Below are positions 20,815-32,364 of a DNA stretch of 64,000 nucleotides, piece by piece; position 1 is the stretch's first letter; every line of letters starts with the position of its first letter. Source of the stretch: Thalassia testudinum (lineage: Eukaryota; Streptophyta; Magnoliopsida; Alismatales; Hydrocharitaceae). Where the stretch lies: contig JAZHRO010000073.1 of NCBI GenBank assembly GCA_037157565.1, positions 88,762,001-88,826,000 on the forward strand. Reading direction: 5' to 3'. Below the pieces are notes generated by a model. That model was given only the letters and a program-made list of their open reading frames with translations. It searched no databases and had not been told where the DNA came from. The position numbers and the translations under genes are program-made.

Positions 20815-23471
20815 TTGTGGGATTTCTTTGATCCCTCCAGTTATGAAGAAAGACTAGTGGTGGTCATCTCTGATGGAGAATTTAAAATTAAACCTGCAGT
20901 CCTTCATCTCATTAAGCATTTTCACGGCCTTCCTTGTGAAGACCAGTTTAGCCATTTAGAGGAGCTCACATCCTCGCCCAAACCACCAAATCTCGAAATA
21001 TTTCAGAAGATTTATGGCTAATGTGACTCTTCCTGCTTCCCTCAAAGATAAGGTCACTTATTGGCTTAGGAATGTAGGAAAAGCCATTACTACTTGGACA
21101 CAACTAAAGAGCACATTTCTAAAAAAATATTTCTCGATTGGTTGGACTAATGCTTTACGTTGCGCAATAACTACCTTCCAACAAAAATTCGATGAGCCTA
21201 TGCATGAAGCATGAGAAATATTTCAGAACTTATTAAGGAGCTGCACCCACCACGAGGTGCCACTTTGGCAACTCGTGCAAATATTCTACCATGGTCTTGA
21301 TGACCAATTGAGGTAATTTGTTGATGCCTCATGTGGGGGCAATTTTAAATAAAGATGCCGAAAGCTCCTACGAACTTTTCAATGAAATGAGCAAAAATTC
21401 TTTCAATCATTAGTCCTTGGACACCTTTGGTAGAAATGGCAATCCTCGTGTAGGTGTTCATGAAGTAGGCACACAATAACAATCTCTCCCTATCACACAA
21501 GACGATTTGCAATTTTTTGCACGAAGGCTTGACCAAATGCAAATCAATCAAAAGAAAATGAAAGACAAATTTAATGCGCAATCGCAAAACCCTATTCTGA
21601 CTAACCATAACTCTCACCTTTCTAACTCCGACACTAACCTGACCCTCCTCCGTCGGGAAAATTTGCAACAAATTGATACAAGTGGATTTCAAAACCTTGA
21701 CCTTGCACCTGAATTTGCTGGGGCTTCTGACAATTCTTCCATGTATGTCCCATTCAACGAAAATATTTTCGCTCTCCAGGATAATTTTATAAACAATTCC
21801 TCCAACTTCTATCCTACTTGGAGGAATAACAATAATTTTTCCTGGAAAAATACTAATCAAATTCTGCATTTTCAAAATCAAATGAGGAATTTTGGCCAAA
21901 ACCAACCTTCGCAGGTTAATATTAATAACCAATTAATGAAAACACTACAGGGAATGCAGCAACAAATGAACGACATTACCATGCTATTTCTAATTTAGAA
22001 AATCAAATCATGGTAATGCCCGATCAAAGGCCAATGGGAAATCTACCCTCCCAACCCATTCCAAACCCCAGAAATCAATGGAATTAATTTCAAAATGGAA
22101 ATAATTAAGGTTAACAACCAATAAATCCCACACCTCAATTTCCACCCGATTTTCAAAACCTGCAATAAAATCAATGTTTTCCACGGCGAAATAACCACAC
22201 TGCCAATGCAGTAACATTAAGAAGTGGTAAAATTACACATAACGCAGGAATCCCACAATCGGAACCAGAGCAAAATTTTCTAACCATTGTTCACTCTCAG
22301 GAGAAAGAAGATAGCATAAACATGACACCTTTTCCACAAGCATTAAACTCCAAGAAAAAGAAACCCAAAAAAACTGAGCCAATTGAAGAACAATTACATG
22401 AATTATTTGGCCAAGTGGAAATCAGCATCCCTCTCCTAGATGCAATTAAATACGATCCTACCTATGCAAATTTTTAAAAGAAATTTGTACACCAAAAATG
22501 TAGCCAAAAAATCTAGGAAAGGTTGTCCTTTCTGAGACGATTAGCTCTGTTGTTCAGAGCAAGCTGCCTCACCAAAGAAAGGACTTGGGTGCTCTTTTAA
22601 TATCAGTCATCATTAATGACACTACTTTTGATCACGCCCACTTAGACTTAAGTGCATCAATAAACCATATCCTTGCCATCCTTTTTGATGAATTCTAGTT
22701 CGGTGAACTTAAATTGGTGAAGGTCACCCTTCAACTTGCTGATCGATCTGTTATTCACCCAAAAGGGATAGTAGAGGATGTCATTGTTCAGGTACAGAAT
22801 TGTCTCTTTGCTATGGAGTTTTTAGTCCTCGACATTGATGTACCCGAAGCTCTAAAGAATGCACCTATTATTCTTGGAAGACCCTTCCTCGCCACTACTA
22901 AAGCCAACATAAATTGCGATTCTGATAAAATGGACATCACTTGTGGTGGCGAGACACTCACCTTAGATATTTTTAGGGCTTCCAAAAGATTCCATGAGCC
23001 AGATTTCTTCGATAACTCATATTCTTAAACCTCAAATCTTGTTGAGGAAATGCTTTCTGTGGATACGTGTTTTGCCATAAATCTTTCTCCTGAGTTGTAG
23101 AAATCGTCTAACCCACCCTCACCCACCACACCTAATTTCACGCTAACCCCTAACCCCATTCCGGAACCCCGCTTGCAATTAGATCTGAAACCTTTGCCAG
23201 ATTCCTTAAAATATGTTTTTTGGGCCCACATTAGACAAAACCCCTTATTATTAATGCACATATTTTGGGGTTGCAAGAGGAAAAACTTCTCTAAGTCTTA
23301 AATAAATATCAAAAAGCCATTGGTTGAACTTTAAATGATTTAAAAGGCATTGACACATCCTATTACACTCACCGCATTTATCTTGAGGACAACTCTGAAC
23401 CCTCCTGCCAACCTCAACATTGCCTAAACCCTAACATGCAGGAGGTTGTAAAATGGACATCATTAAATGGC
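20815..23471 (+). pseudogene. Element E: gag-protease-RT start pseudogene (D family)
   Basis: The first recognisable residues are WDFFDPSSYEER, so the gag N-terminus is missing. Then come capsid segments (LIKHFHGLPCEDQFSHLEEL; LKDKVTYWLRNVGKAITTW), a frame at 21507-21998 with NQLMKTLQGMQ, and a protease frame at 22714-23028 with VTLQLADRS and PIILGRPFLATTKA. The protease active loop near 22645-22665 reads D-L-S where A has D-L-G, a change expected to damage it. Weak homology continues to the RT start (LNPNMQEVV-like, about 23420-23465) and stops at 23471 where F begins. Multiple stops and shifts; no function remains. Confidence 0.85.
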
Positions 23472-23985
23472 TGATAGCAAAAAATGCACGATTTGATATT
23501 AGGGTTTGTATCGCTGTAATGCTCACTTTCAATCGTTTTTAAAATCTATAAAAATAGACTACTTGGGAAAGTATTCGAGTAATCCCAAGGGAGGTAGAAA
23601 TTCACTTTTAAACACTCTTGCTAGAAATCAGGAAATCAACTTTCTTTTTGTGATTTTTAAATATAAGATTTGTTTTTGAAGTTTTGAAATAAAAGGGCAA
23701 TTGAATTTGAAGGAAGAGTACACTAGAATTGCTAAAGCCTAAGTGACAAAAAGATCCTCTTCCTAAGCTCACCCTAGGTTTGTGAAGACCTAGGGTAAAT
23801 AGAGAGAGGGTGTGAGAAGGTTCTAGAAAAGATAATTAATTGAGATGCAACAAAAATTATAAAAGAGGCTACTTTATATAAAGGAAGAAAAGTTTTACAA
23901 AATTGCTAGTAGAGGATTACTTCTACTACTAGAAATAAGAATACAAAAATTGAAAAAGAAACACTAATCCTCCTATAATGGTGGT
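23472..23985 (-). repeat. Element F: LTR fragment of the D family, interrupted by element G
   Basis: It starts with TGATAGCAAAAAATGC (minus-strand terminus ...GCTATCA at 23472) and aligns with the U5-proximal part of the LTR of D in the same orientation. It breaks at 23985, where the LTR of G starts, so the rest of F should resume beyond the right edge. It directly abuts the RT start of E, which suggests that F inserted into E. Confidence 0.65.
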
Positions 23986-25428
23986 TGATTGTGGCGGATT
24001 CGCATGCGGATGGGATTGAGTTTTTGGAAACACGTTGTCGTAGTTCGATTTGCGAGAAAATCTATCGATCAGATAAAATTTATAACCAAAACTCAAAAAG
24101 TGAGTCCCAGATCGAACACAGGGAGGCGGACGTTTGGTTTCGAAAGATACATGTTTTGCTTTATTTCTTTCTTTGTCGTTTTTATCTTTCGTTATTTTTT
24201 TGGTATTTTAATAGGGCAGGAGATCAGGTCGATGAATTCTAACTAATCTACTTGTAAAATAAAAAGCGAGAGACAGAGACGGAGAGAGAAACAATCATGT
24301 ATTTTTATAATCAAATGTTTATTACAACTAGGAAAGCGGGAAAACTATACTACGAAAGCAATAAAGATAGAGATAGGTGAGAGAAATCCCCCTCGATGGT
24401 CACTTGGAGGACAACTCGCTTTGATGTCACCTGGAGGAAGGTGGTGAGGAGTGGAACGAACGAGGATGAAGTCGGAGGACAGAGGGCGGGGAAGGACGAT
24501 GTCACGGTGAGGATTTACTTCCTAAAGTAGGTGAGAAGACGACCACAAGATGCTCCATGAAAGGGGATGAGAGGTGGGAACAAATATTTGTTTTCTACTC
24601 TAGAGGAGCATCACGGACTTGGGACAAGCTCTCTCTAGAGCCTTGGGGTGGTGAGAGGAAGAAAGGAAGAGATGAAGAAAAATGGGAGGGGTAGGGGTCC
24701 TTTTATAGTGGAGGAAAAAATCAAATTCGTATACAGGACATTAGCGATGGTCATAAACGTTGTTGAAGATCCTCTGCAAACGTCGTTGAAGGCAACCCAC
24801 ACGTCCATGCTGTCGCTACGCTGGCGTGAGCTCCGCGCACCTGTGTCACATGCCTCCACGCTCTACGCACCCACATGCGCTGCCGCTGCTGCGCGTGCGT
24901 GCCTCTATGCACGTGTTGCTATGCACATGTAGTGGCACGTGCATGCACATGGACGGCCTGGGTTGCGCCTTGTGGTGCGATCTGGGTCGTCCATCTTTTT
25001 TCCATTGTAAGGGCTGCTACAGAAATCAGATTGAGTCGATTTTTGCACTGTTAGGCTACAATCGTTGACCCAAATCCATCCGTGAAGTCGGATTTGTCAT
25101 TTGAAGCTCCGAATTACATCACCTAGTCCCTTGGCTGTTAATCTTCCCCAAACTGCATATGGTGCTACGGGACCCCGATCAAGGCAATTTCGGAGGCGTT
25201 GGACTTCAATTGTCATTCTGATCAGATCCATATGGTCGGATCGTTAATCTGAGGCTTTGAAATAAATCTCCTCTCTTGACCGCAAAAATGATGCAATTAA
25301 CCTAAAATATACACTACTCTAAATGCATAATGATGCATGCTATGTAATATTTATAATATGAAGTACAAATCTAATCCTAGGAACATTCATAAATAGGCAT
25401 TTTAACCTAAATGGATGTGTCTACATTA
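23986..25428 (-). repeat. 3' LTR of element G
   Basis: 1443 bp. The start at 25428 reads TAATGTAGAC, apparently TGATG with one change, directly after GGGGGTA. The end matches the 5' LTR piece at 40756-40995 (GGATTCGCATGCG; GATAAAATTTATAACCAAAA). It has a TATAAAAGG box at 24707-24699 and blocks shared with the LTR of B. Confidence 0.88.
24699..24708 (-). promoter_or_regulatory. TATA box in the 3' LTR of element G
   Basis: Minus strand CTATAAAAGGACCCC, in the same place as in B. Confidence 0.6.
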
Positions 25429-26663
25429 TACCCCCATGCCTATCTTTTGCTAGTCCCTAGCAAAATTAAACATGTTATGTATAAAAACAGAATTAGGACT
25501 CGATCGCTTTGGCCTAAGTCATTTATTAACAATAGAAAATTTCAACTAAGGTCCTAAACTACGAAAACTCAACAGTACTTGATGTCTGCCAGAATGCAGA
25601 CCGTCCAAGTCATTTCTTTATTTGAAAAGGGAAGATACATTTTTTTTGTTTTTCTTCTTTTCTAATTTTTTTTGGACTTTTGGAGTTTGAGAGTTTTAGG
25701 ATAACTTTTTATAGCGACTCGACCTGCTCAAGACTCGAAAAGGACTCTAAGTGCTAAGCATCTTGTAAAAGGGTGATAGACTCACTTGACGACTATTAAA
25801 ATGGATTTCAGGTTTCTACAACCCTAGGTGACCTTAAAGATTTCTACCTGGAGGTTTATTTTTCTGAACGATAGCTTTCTCCCTACTTTTAAATTTTTTA
25901 TGGGGTCAACACAAGGGTGAACCCAGTGTATATCTCCCCGGTTTATTCTACTTCCCCACTTCTTCCTTAAGTGTTTTGGGAATTATTGTGCATTTTGTGA
26001 GTTGGGCTCTAGACAACCAGTCAATGGGATGTTACCCAGGCAACTTGCCGGCCATACTCGTGTAGTGATGTGTGGTTTTGTTTATTTCTCCTTTTTTTTT
26101 TTCTTTTTATTCTAAGTATTTTTTTTTCTAAGTAGGTAAGTTCCCTGATCTAAGATTTACTTAAAGGCGTCAGGAAGAGAATGGTCGTGTGGCTGGGCTT
26201 TGACAATCGGCCGATGAGCTGTTGCCATCGACAACTTACCAGCCATACCACCCTAAACGGTTCATTAGCTACCCAATTTTCGAAGAAACCACAGAAATGT
26301 GAGTAAGTGCAAACAGTGTGTAGATGCATAGGCTTAAAGTTCCCTCAAATCAGAGGGTAGGTTGATAAGTCTTATACTTATCACCCCAATTTATTGACCA
26401 ATTTAAAATAGAATTACTTGGCGAGCACTCGAGACTAAGTCCACATTCGAGTGGACACCTAGGCTAATAAAGCCTGATGACTTGAAGAGTCTAAGTGTTT
26501 AGGTCCTCTTGTATCATTTCCTAAAGTTAATAACACCTAATGCCTAAGTTCTCCTCCTAATTCTATTTTTTTCTTATCTTTTTGAATTTTCATTTTTTTT
26601 AAGAAACTAAAAGAAATTCTATAGAGTTAATAAAATGATTTCAGGAATTAATTACCCACCCCC
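25429..26663 (-). other. 3' UTR of element G, right up to the insertion of H
   Basis: It contains the polypurine tract (25429-25445, minus GATAGGCATGGGGGTA) and a perfect TTTGCTAG/CTAGCAAA hairpin (25446-25464). The rest is about 1.2 kb of non-coding sequence collinear with 56480-57650 of K (for example TCTCCCCGG, CTACTTCCCCACTTCTTCCTT and GTTGATAAGTC). No protein frame is credible. Confidence 0.8.
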
Positions 26664-28382
26664 TGATGAGTCCATTTTAATGGACTAATATTACGCCTAA
26701 GAAACTTTAATTATGTCTTTTAAGTTTGTTAATAACTATATTAAGTTATAGAAGGTTTGCATGCATCATAATTTAGGTTTACATTTATTCTATAACTTAA
26801 TAGGTTCTTTTTATGTGCAGAAAAATAATTGCAAAAAGGAGGGGAAAAGGATAAATTATCCTTTGTCAAATCACCGGCGGCTATTCTTTTCCCCATTCTC
26901 TGGGGAACCCTCAACAGCCGCCGGCCAGAGATAGTTAAGGGATTTGAAAATCCCTTAACTCTCGGAGGTGCAACGGAGAAGTTAAAAGGAAGAGGAGGGG
27001 AGCAAAGGAGAATCTTCTTCATCGACAGGTCCTTCCTCCCCCTGGGGGGATATCCATCCTCTCCACTGTGGAGAGAGTACGCACTGTGGAGAAGGCGCAC
27101 CACCTCCTCTTTCCCTAGCCAAGCCACCACGCCATCACCCTCCTAAGAGCCTGCAGGCGCAACACCAAACTGCCCTCCAGCGCACCCTACTGCAAGCAGT
27201 TCTCCAGCCCACGCACGCACACGCGCCCCTGCGAGACACATGCAGCGCGCAACCGCATGCCTTCCTTTCCAGCACCTTCACGCCTCGCTGGTGCGCCTAC
27301 CTCCAGCCACCGCTCTAGCCTGCCCTGCAGCGCAAGCGCCTACCTGCACGCCATCTCCAGCGCCCCTCATCACCTTCTGCCCACTCCACAACAGGCGCTC
27401 ACGCCCTCTCCACCAAACTAGCATGCCTCTCCCTCTGCTGTAGGTACTCATCAACTGCCCCACTGCCTGCTAGCGTGCCGCACCGCTTGTCACCCTTTCA
27501 TCCGCTCACGCACAAAGCCCGTGCCTCTCCTCCAGCAAGCCCCAACCTCTTAAGCAGACGCCCGCACCCTGCAACTTCCCTCAGCAAGCGCTTGCCCGCT
27601 CGCCATCTTCCAGCATGCCCCCCCTCCACCCTGCAGGCAGCGTGCTCCACCGCCCATCTGCAGGCACACCAGAGCGTGCATGCTCGCGCACCAGCGCGCG
27701 CGTGCATGTATAGCTACAGGCACCGCAGCAGCACCGCTGCTTTCTTGCTCCAATAGACCGGCGCTCCGGCCAGCAACGCCGGCCGCCGATAGCCACCTCT
27801 GGCCACGCCACTGCCACCGTTGCGTAGCTCTCGTTAAGCTGCACCTCCCTGCCGATTCTCGCAGCCAACCGTGCGTAGCTGCACACGCGAGGAGGAGAGA
27901 GGAGAGATCCTTTGTTTTCCTCTCAATTAAAATTTACATTCAATGCCATTGCCAACAATTTGATTTTTTATTATTATTATTATATTGTGGCAGAATTGCA
28001 TTCAAATACTCATAGTTCTTTATAATTGCATGGTATTGATATTAACTAGTTTAAAGATTGATTTTGGGTTTAACTTAAGTACTAATTGCCTTTAGTACAC
28101 ATCATGTGAAAACTGCATGAATTCATCCTAAATTTATTGAGGATTTCTGTGAGGGAAAACTGTAATTATACTCTTATCTTTTTAGGTTATTGCAAATCTA
28201 CTTTCCTCCACATTTTAAGTTCGATTTTAAAAGGGATTTTGCACTATCCAAAATAACATTAAATAATTAAGTATTGATTGCATCATTGCCTCACTGTGGA
28301 CATGACCCGCTCTTCTACGAGTGGTTATTTTCATTATTTTTGATTAGTGAATTTTTCCATCGCTTAAATACTATAACGCTAA
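26664..28382 (+). repeat. 5' LTR of element H, main part (continues at 31114-31131)
   Basis: Almost collinear with the 3' LTR (35928-37643). It includes a C-rich low-complexity region (27130-27880), where several 60-110-aa frames arise by composition only. Solo LTR I interrupts it 18 bases before its end; the last part is 31114-31131. Confidence 0.92.
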
Positions 28383-29316
28383 TGATGAGAGCCTCATCAT
28401 GAGCCATAACTAGCTCATTTTGACCCAATAAAGAGAATAAAAGCTACTACATAACCTATTAGAAGGCCTAAATGAAGGAATAAGTATTCTGGGAAGAAAA
28501 CATGAGATAAAGGTTAAAACTGCAATTTTACCATTGCAGTACATAAATGGGATTTCTCAGAGACAAAACATAGGTCAAATGGTCTAAATGAAATAAAAAG
28601 TGGGTTGAATCAATTAGAAATGGATTCATGTGCAATCTAGGAATTAAATGACATTTGGTACCCCTAAAACAGACCTGCTTAAATCAACAAGGTTCCAGTC
28701 AGAATAAAAATCATGTAAACCCTCTAAAATTCATGAAAAAATATCCTCTAGGTTTATAACATTCAATTTGGCCTTTGGAACCCAGTTTGACCTAGATTAG
28801 GGTCCTAGCTCATCAATTAACCTAATTTGGGTTTGTACGTAAAATGTCCAGTCAAACGTGGTCAAACCTAAAATCCAACTTCACCATTGGATTCCTTAGG
28901 TCAAAATTAGGTTTTTACCAAAATTTGAACCTAAGGGGAGGTCATCTTGACCTACTTTGCAATTTAGTACACCTAAATCACATTTTGGTCCCTGACTTTT
29001 GAAAATCATCGTAGAGAGCCCCCTAACTTCCTCGCCAACCTTGCAATCAGGTCCTTCCACCATTATTGGGGCAGAATCCTTCTCCGATGAGGATTGGAGA
29101 GGGAATACTCTCTGATTCCTTAGAGATCCCCTCCCAGAAATGGAAGGGAGATTCTCTGAGGAATTCCCTTCCATCTGAGGCCAGTCATGATCCCTGATTT
29201 GATCCCAATCTCTCGTGCGAACGCACGAAAGATTTGGGTATCCACCCACTTTCCCTCTCTGGTGAGCCGTCGGAGACTGATACGTTCCCTCCAAGCTTTG
29301 AACACACAGCCCAATG

Positions 29317-29328
29317 CCTATAAAAGAA
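29317..29328 (+). promoter_or_regulatory. TATA box of solo LTR I
   Basis: CCTATAAAAGAACC lies mid-LTR. The J LTR has a TATTTAAAG at the comparable place (42836-42828, minus). Confidence 0.5.
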
Positions 29329-30539
29329 CCCCCAAACCCGGCTGCTCATTTTCAGCTCGACATGGCTGGGGTTTCACCTTAGATTTGTCTCTTCCTTCTC
29401 GGCCAGGGTACCCAGTGAGCTCCGGCGAGCTTTCTTTCCTTTCCTCTTCGCTCTGCCACAAAACCAGTGGCAGAACTTCTTCCTGATTCTCCTCCACATC
29501 GCGCAATACCCGCGCACGCTGCCTCAGACTCGTCGTCACCGCTGTCCTCCCTCCACTGGGCATCTTCTTCTCCGGCGACAGTAGGTACGGCTGCCCGCCT
29601 CTTCGCCCCCTTTGTCCCTACAATTAGGTTAGAACTACTCCACAACTTCCCCTCTTTCTTTTCCCCATTCTATTTCAATTGATTGCCCCTGGACAACGCC
29701 TGTCCACCTTCATCTTCCATCCCTCCGGCAACCCTCCGGCAAGTTGCCCTTCTCGATCCGCCGCTCCACACAGCTCGCCAACTGACCCAGAGGCTCCGCC
29801 TCATCACGCTGAACATCCTCCGCCCACCCACTGCTGCTCTACACTCACTCAACGCACCCCCGATCACACCCACCTCTCCGGTCATAGGTCGACCTAGGCA
29901 TGCACGCCTAGGCCATCCCACGACCTGCTGCACCTCGCACCACCTTCGCCGTGCCACGGTGAAGGTCTCCCAGAAGTTTGATTAGGCCGAGAGGCCGTAT
30001 TCATGTCTGACAGGTTTTGAGCCCAGCCGCCATTGACAACGGGTGAAGCAGCTTCCAAACAGGCTCTAGGCTCCGGGGCTCCAGGACTTCAGCTGCTGCA
30101 GATTGGGGCGAGTTGCGTGAAGACAACCAGCTAGCAAGAGAAGGGAGTCAAGGCCGCAATTGAGGAGATTGCGAAGAGTCTTCCTGCGGGCATGCGAGAG
30201 AAGAGAGAGGCGATAGCCCCACATCGTAAGATTACAGAGCGCCACAGTGGTTTAAAGTGATTTTGTGCATACGGCTCTTCGCCTCCGAACGCACCTGGGG
30301 TGAGGTCCCGCGTCCCATCACACGCGTCGTCCGCGGTTTCACCTCACGGACCCGGCGGATCCGACCCGACCCTAAGCACACCTCACGCATCACCCACACA
30401 CCGGTGCGCCTGGTCATGGGCACACGATCCGACCCGTAAACCCGGCTCTGGGAGAGCTTGCTGAGGGTGGTTTACAGAGAGAGAGAGACGGGCGGGTGTG
30501 GGTAGAGGGGTTAGGTTTTGTTGTACCTTGCTGTGGTTG

Positions 30540-30890
30540 TGCAGGGAAGGAAGGAGTGAAGCAAACACTTACCCGCTGCTAGCAACGGGAAGAAGAGAAG
30601 GAAGCAGAAGGCAAAAATGAAGAAGGAAGCCAGTGAAAAGAGCAGGAAGAGGCGAAGGAAAAAGAGGAAGTATAGCAGAGCCAAGGAAGAAGAAGCCTTC
30701 GCAGAAGAGAGAAGAGAAGGAAGAAGAGAGGCCAAGACAGAAACCAAAGAAGAAGACCCAGGAAGAAGACCCGTTGATATAAAGAAGGTAGAAGAGAGAC
30801 TGCAGAGAAAGAAAGAAAATATCAGAAGAGAGAAGAAGAATAATCAAAGGAGGAAAATACTTTTAAGACGTATGATCTTGTGATCAGACG
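30540..30890 (+). repeat. Purine-rich GAAGA tract in solo LTR I
   Basis: A GAAGA/GGAAG run yields an 88-aa Lys/Glu/Arg frame. The matching place in J (41320-41560) is the complementary CTTCTT run with frames up to 208 aa. Low complexity accounts for them. Confidence 0.8.
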
Positions 30891-31113
30891 TCCAATTTTA
30901 CTCTTTTGCCTGGATTACTTTTTAAATGCATTTGAATTAAACTTAGAGTGTTCAATTACATTTGAGATTAGTAGTAAATTCCGATTGCTCCCTGTGTTTG
31001 ACCTCGGATATCTGGTTTTCAAGTAAAAAATTCTTTATTTGTTTTGAACGCTTTTTCGGCTATATTACAACGTGTTATTCTTTAAAACCCGATCAAGCAC
31101 TATCAACAGCTAA

Positions 31114-31131
31114 GCGAAAAGTTGTCTATCA
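31114..31131 (+). repeat. Last 18 bases of the 5' LTR of element H
   Basis: GCGAAAAGTTGTCTATCA after the second GCTAA. It matches 37626-37643 at the end of the 3' LTR with one change. Confidence 0.9.
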
Positions 31132-31135
31132 AAAT

Positions 31136-31161
31136 TGACGCTGTTGTCGGGGAGGCAACAG
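31136..31161 (+). promoter_or_regulatory. Primer-binding site of element H with hairpin
   Basis: TGACGCTGTTGTCGGGGA (31136-31153) matches the tRNA-Asp complement at 15 of 18 positions; the changes are C to T or G to A. CTGTTGTC (31141-31148) pairs with GGCAACAG (31154-31161) around GGGGA. In K the second pair of this stem is C-G instead of T-A, a compensatory change. Confidence 0.8.
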
Positions 31162-32364
31162 ACGCAATAGATTTAATTTATTGTTTTTAAATCTTTTGAG
31201 TTGCGAAATTATCTAATCATTTTTATTATTGTGCGAGGAATCTGACACGGCGACGAGGCGCAGCAAAGCGACGACTTTGAATGTGAACAACGCACACGGT
31301 GGAGATGATCTTTTTGGTGGACCTTGATGCCACCTGGAGGACGACAACAGGAACACGTGGGCCTTGATCCCACTCATATAGGCTTACAGAGAAGGCTATT
31401 TCTGATTTAGGCAGTAGGTCTTAGTTAGATTTAGTTAGATAGACATTAGAATTTAAATTACTGTCTTTTGGGCCCTTGTTGGGTATTTTTGGGAACGTGT
31501 TCCTAGTGCCATTTTATTTCTGATCGCTCTTGTATGCGGGAGCGTATTTTCGAGAGCGTGTTCCCATTTATTTAGATTCTAGGATTGTTTGAACTATTTT
31601 GAACTGCATTTCAGTTAGTTAGTTAGATTAGGTCTATTTGCTATTCTTATTAAAAAAAAAAATTTGAACTGCCTGCTAGAAGCTGCATATCTGTAGGACG
31701 ACCATCTAGGACTGAATGAGCAGCATCTAGTTTACTTTTATTACACTGCATTCATTATTGCACGAAGAAAGCTGGAGTAAGGTACGTCTTCTCTTGAGCA
31801 TTAATTACTTGTCATGCATATGGATTGAACCTAAATCTAAAACCACTAAAGTGCTTGAATCAAATTAATTCAGTGGTCACTTTTAAAAAAAATTGGGACT
31901 GTTAAGAGGTTGGACTTTAAAATCTGTGACTGAAAATTGTGTGCAAAAGGATCCTGTTTGCGGAATTTCAAAAAATCAAAACACGATCGTATGCTTGCAC
32001 ACTTGAGACACTGTGCACCTCACACATAAGGTCACTAGATAAATTTATACCTCTCCTTTTTTGCACCACAAGGGAAGTTAGTCAGAAATCAACAAGCCTA
32101 TCCACCAAGTTACTTCGGTTCCTCGTGTGTGGGCTCGATTTGAGACTTCCATCCCTTGCGAGTAGGTTATAGGCACCAGTGAAGGTTGGCCTAGGAAGCG
32201 AAATTTTTGCAAAACTTGTTTGGCCACCAACTAAACATATAACTCTAAGACCTGCAATCTACTAAAAACAGATCCCGTTGAATTTGCGTTTGCTGTGACA
32301 ATATGACTCTTTAGGAAGTTTTCTGCTAAATCCTAAGAAAGTTAAAATTGTTTTGCTTAAAGAA
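31162..32364 (+). other. Leader of element H
   Basis: About 1.2 kb, non-coding. The boxes shared by B, G and K are not visible, so H belongs to a different subfamily. Short inverted stretches are present around 31480-31570 (GGGAACGTGTTCC and GGGAGCG...). No gene seen. Confidence 0.65.

Larger units (their letters stand above)
28383..31108 (+). mobile_element. Element I: solo LTR of the J family
   Basis: 2726 bp from TGATGAGAGCC to CTATCAACA, flanked by a perfect GCTAA duplication (28378-28382 and 31109-31113). It aligns in reverse with the 3' LTR of J (40996-43773): both start TGATG(A/G)G...CATCATGAGCC and share the U5 motif CTCCCTGTGTTTGACCTCGG. No PBS, internal region or second LTR is present, which fits unequal recombination between the two LTRs of an intact insertion. 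It contains a TATAAAAG box (29319-29326) and a GAAGA-rich tract (30540-30890). Confidence 0.92.

Noticed and set aside
27240..28015. Cys/His/Ala-rich frames (60-111 aa) in the LTRs of H, with counterparts at 36508-37328
   Set aside because: They lie in the C-rich part of paired LTRs on both strands at once, with no start context or domain.
28383..31108. Short complete element rather than a solo LTR
   Set aside because: It aligns with a single J LTR end to end and contains no PBS, polypurine tract or second LTR copy.
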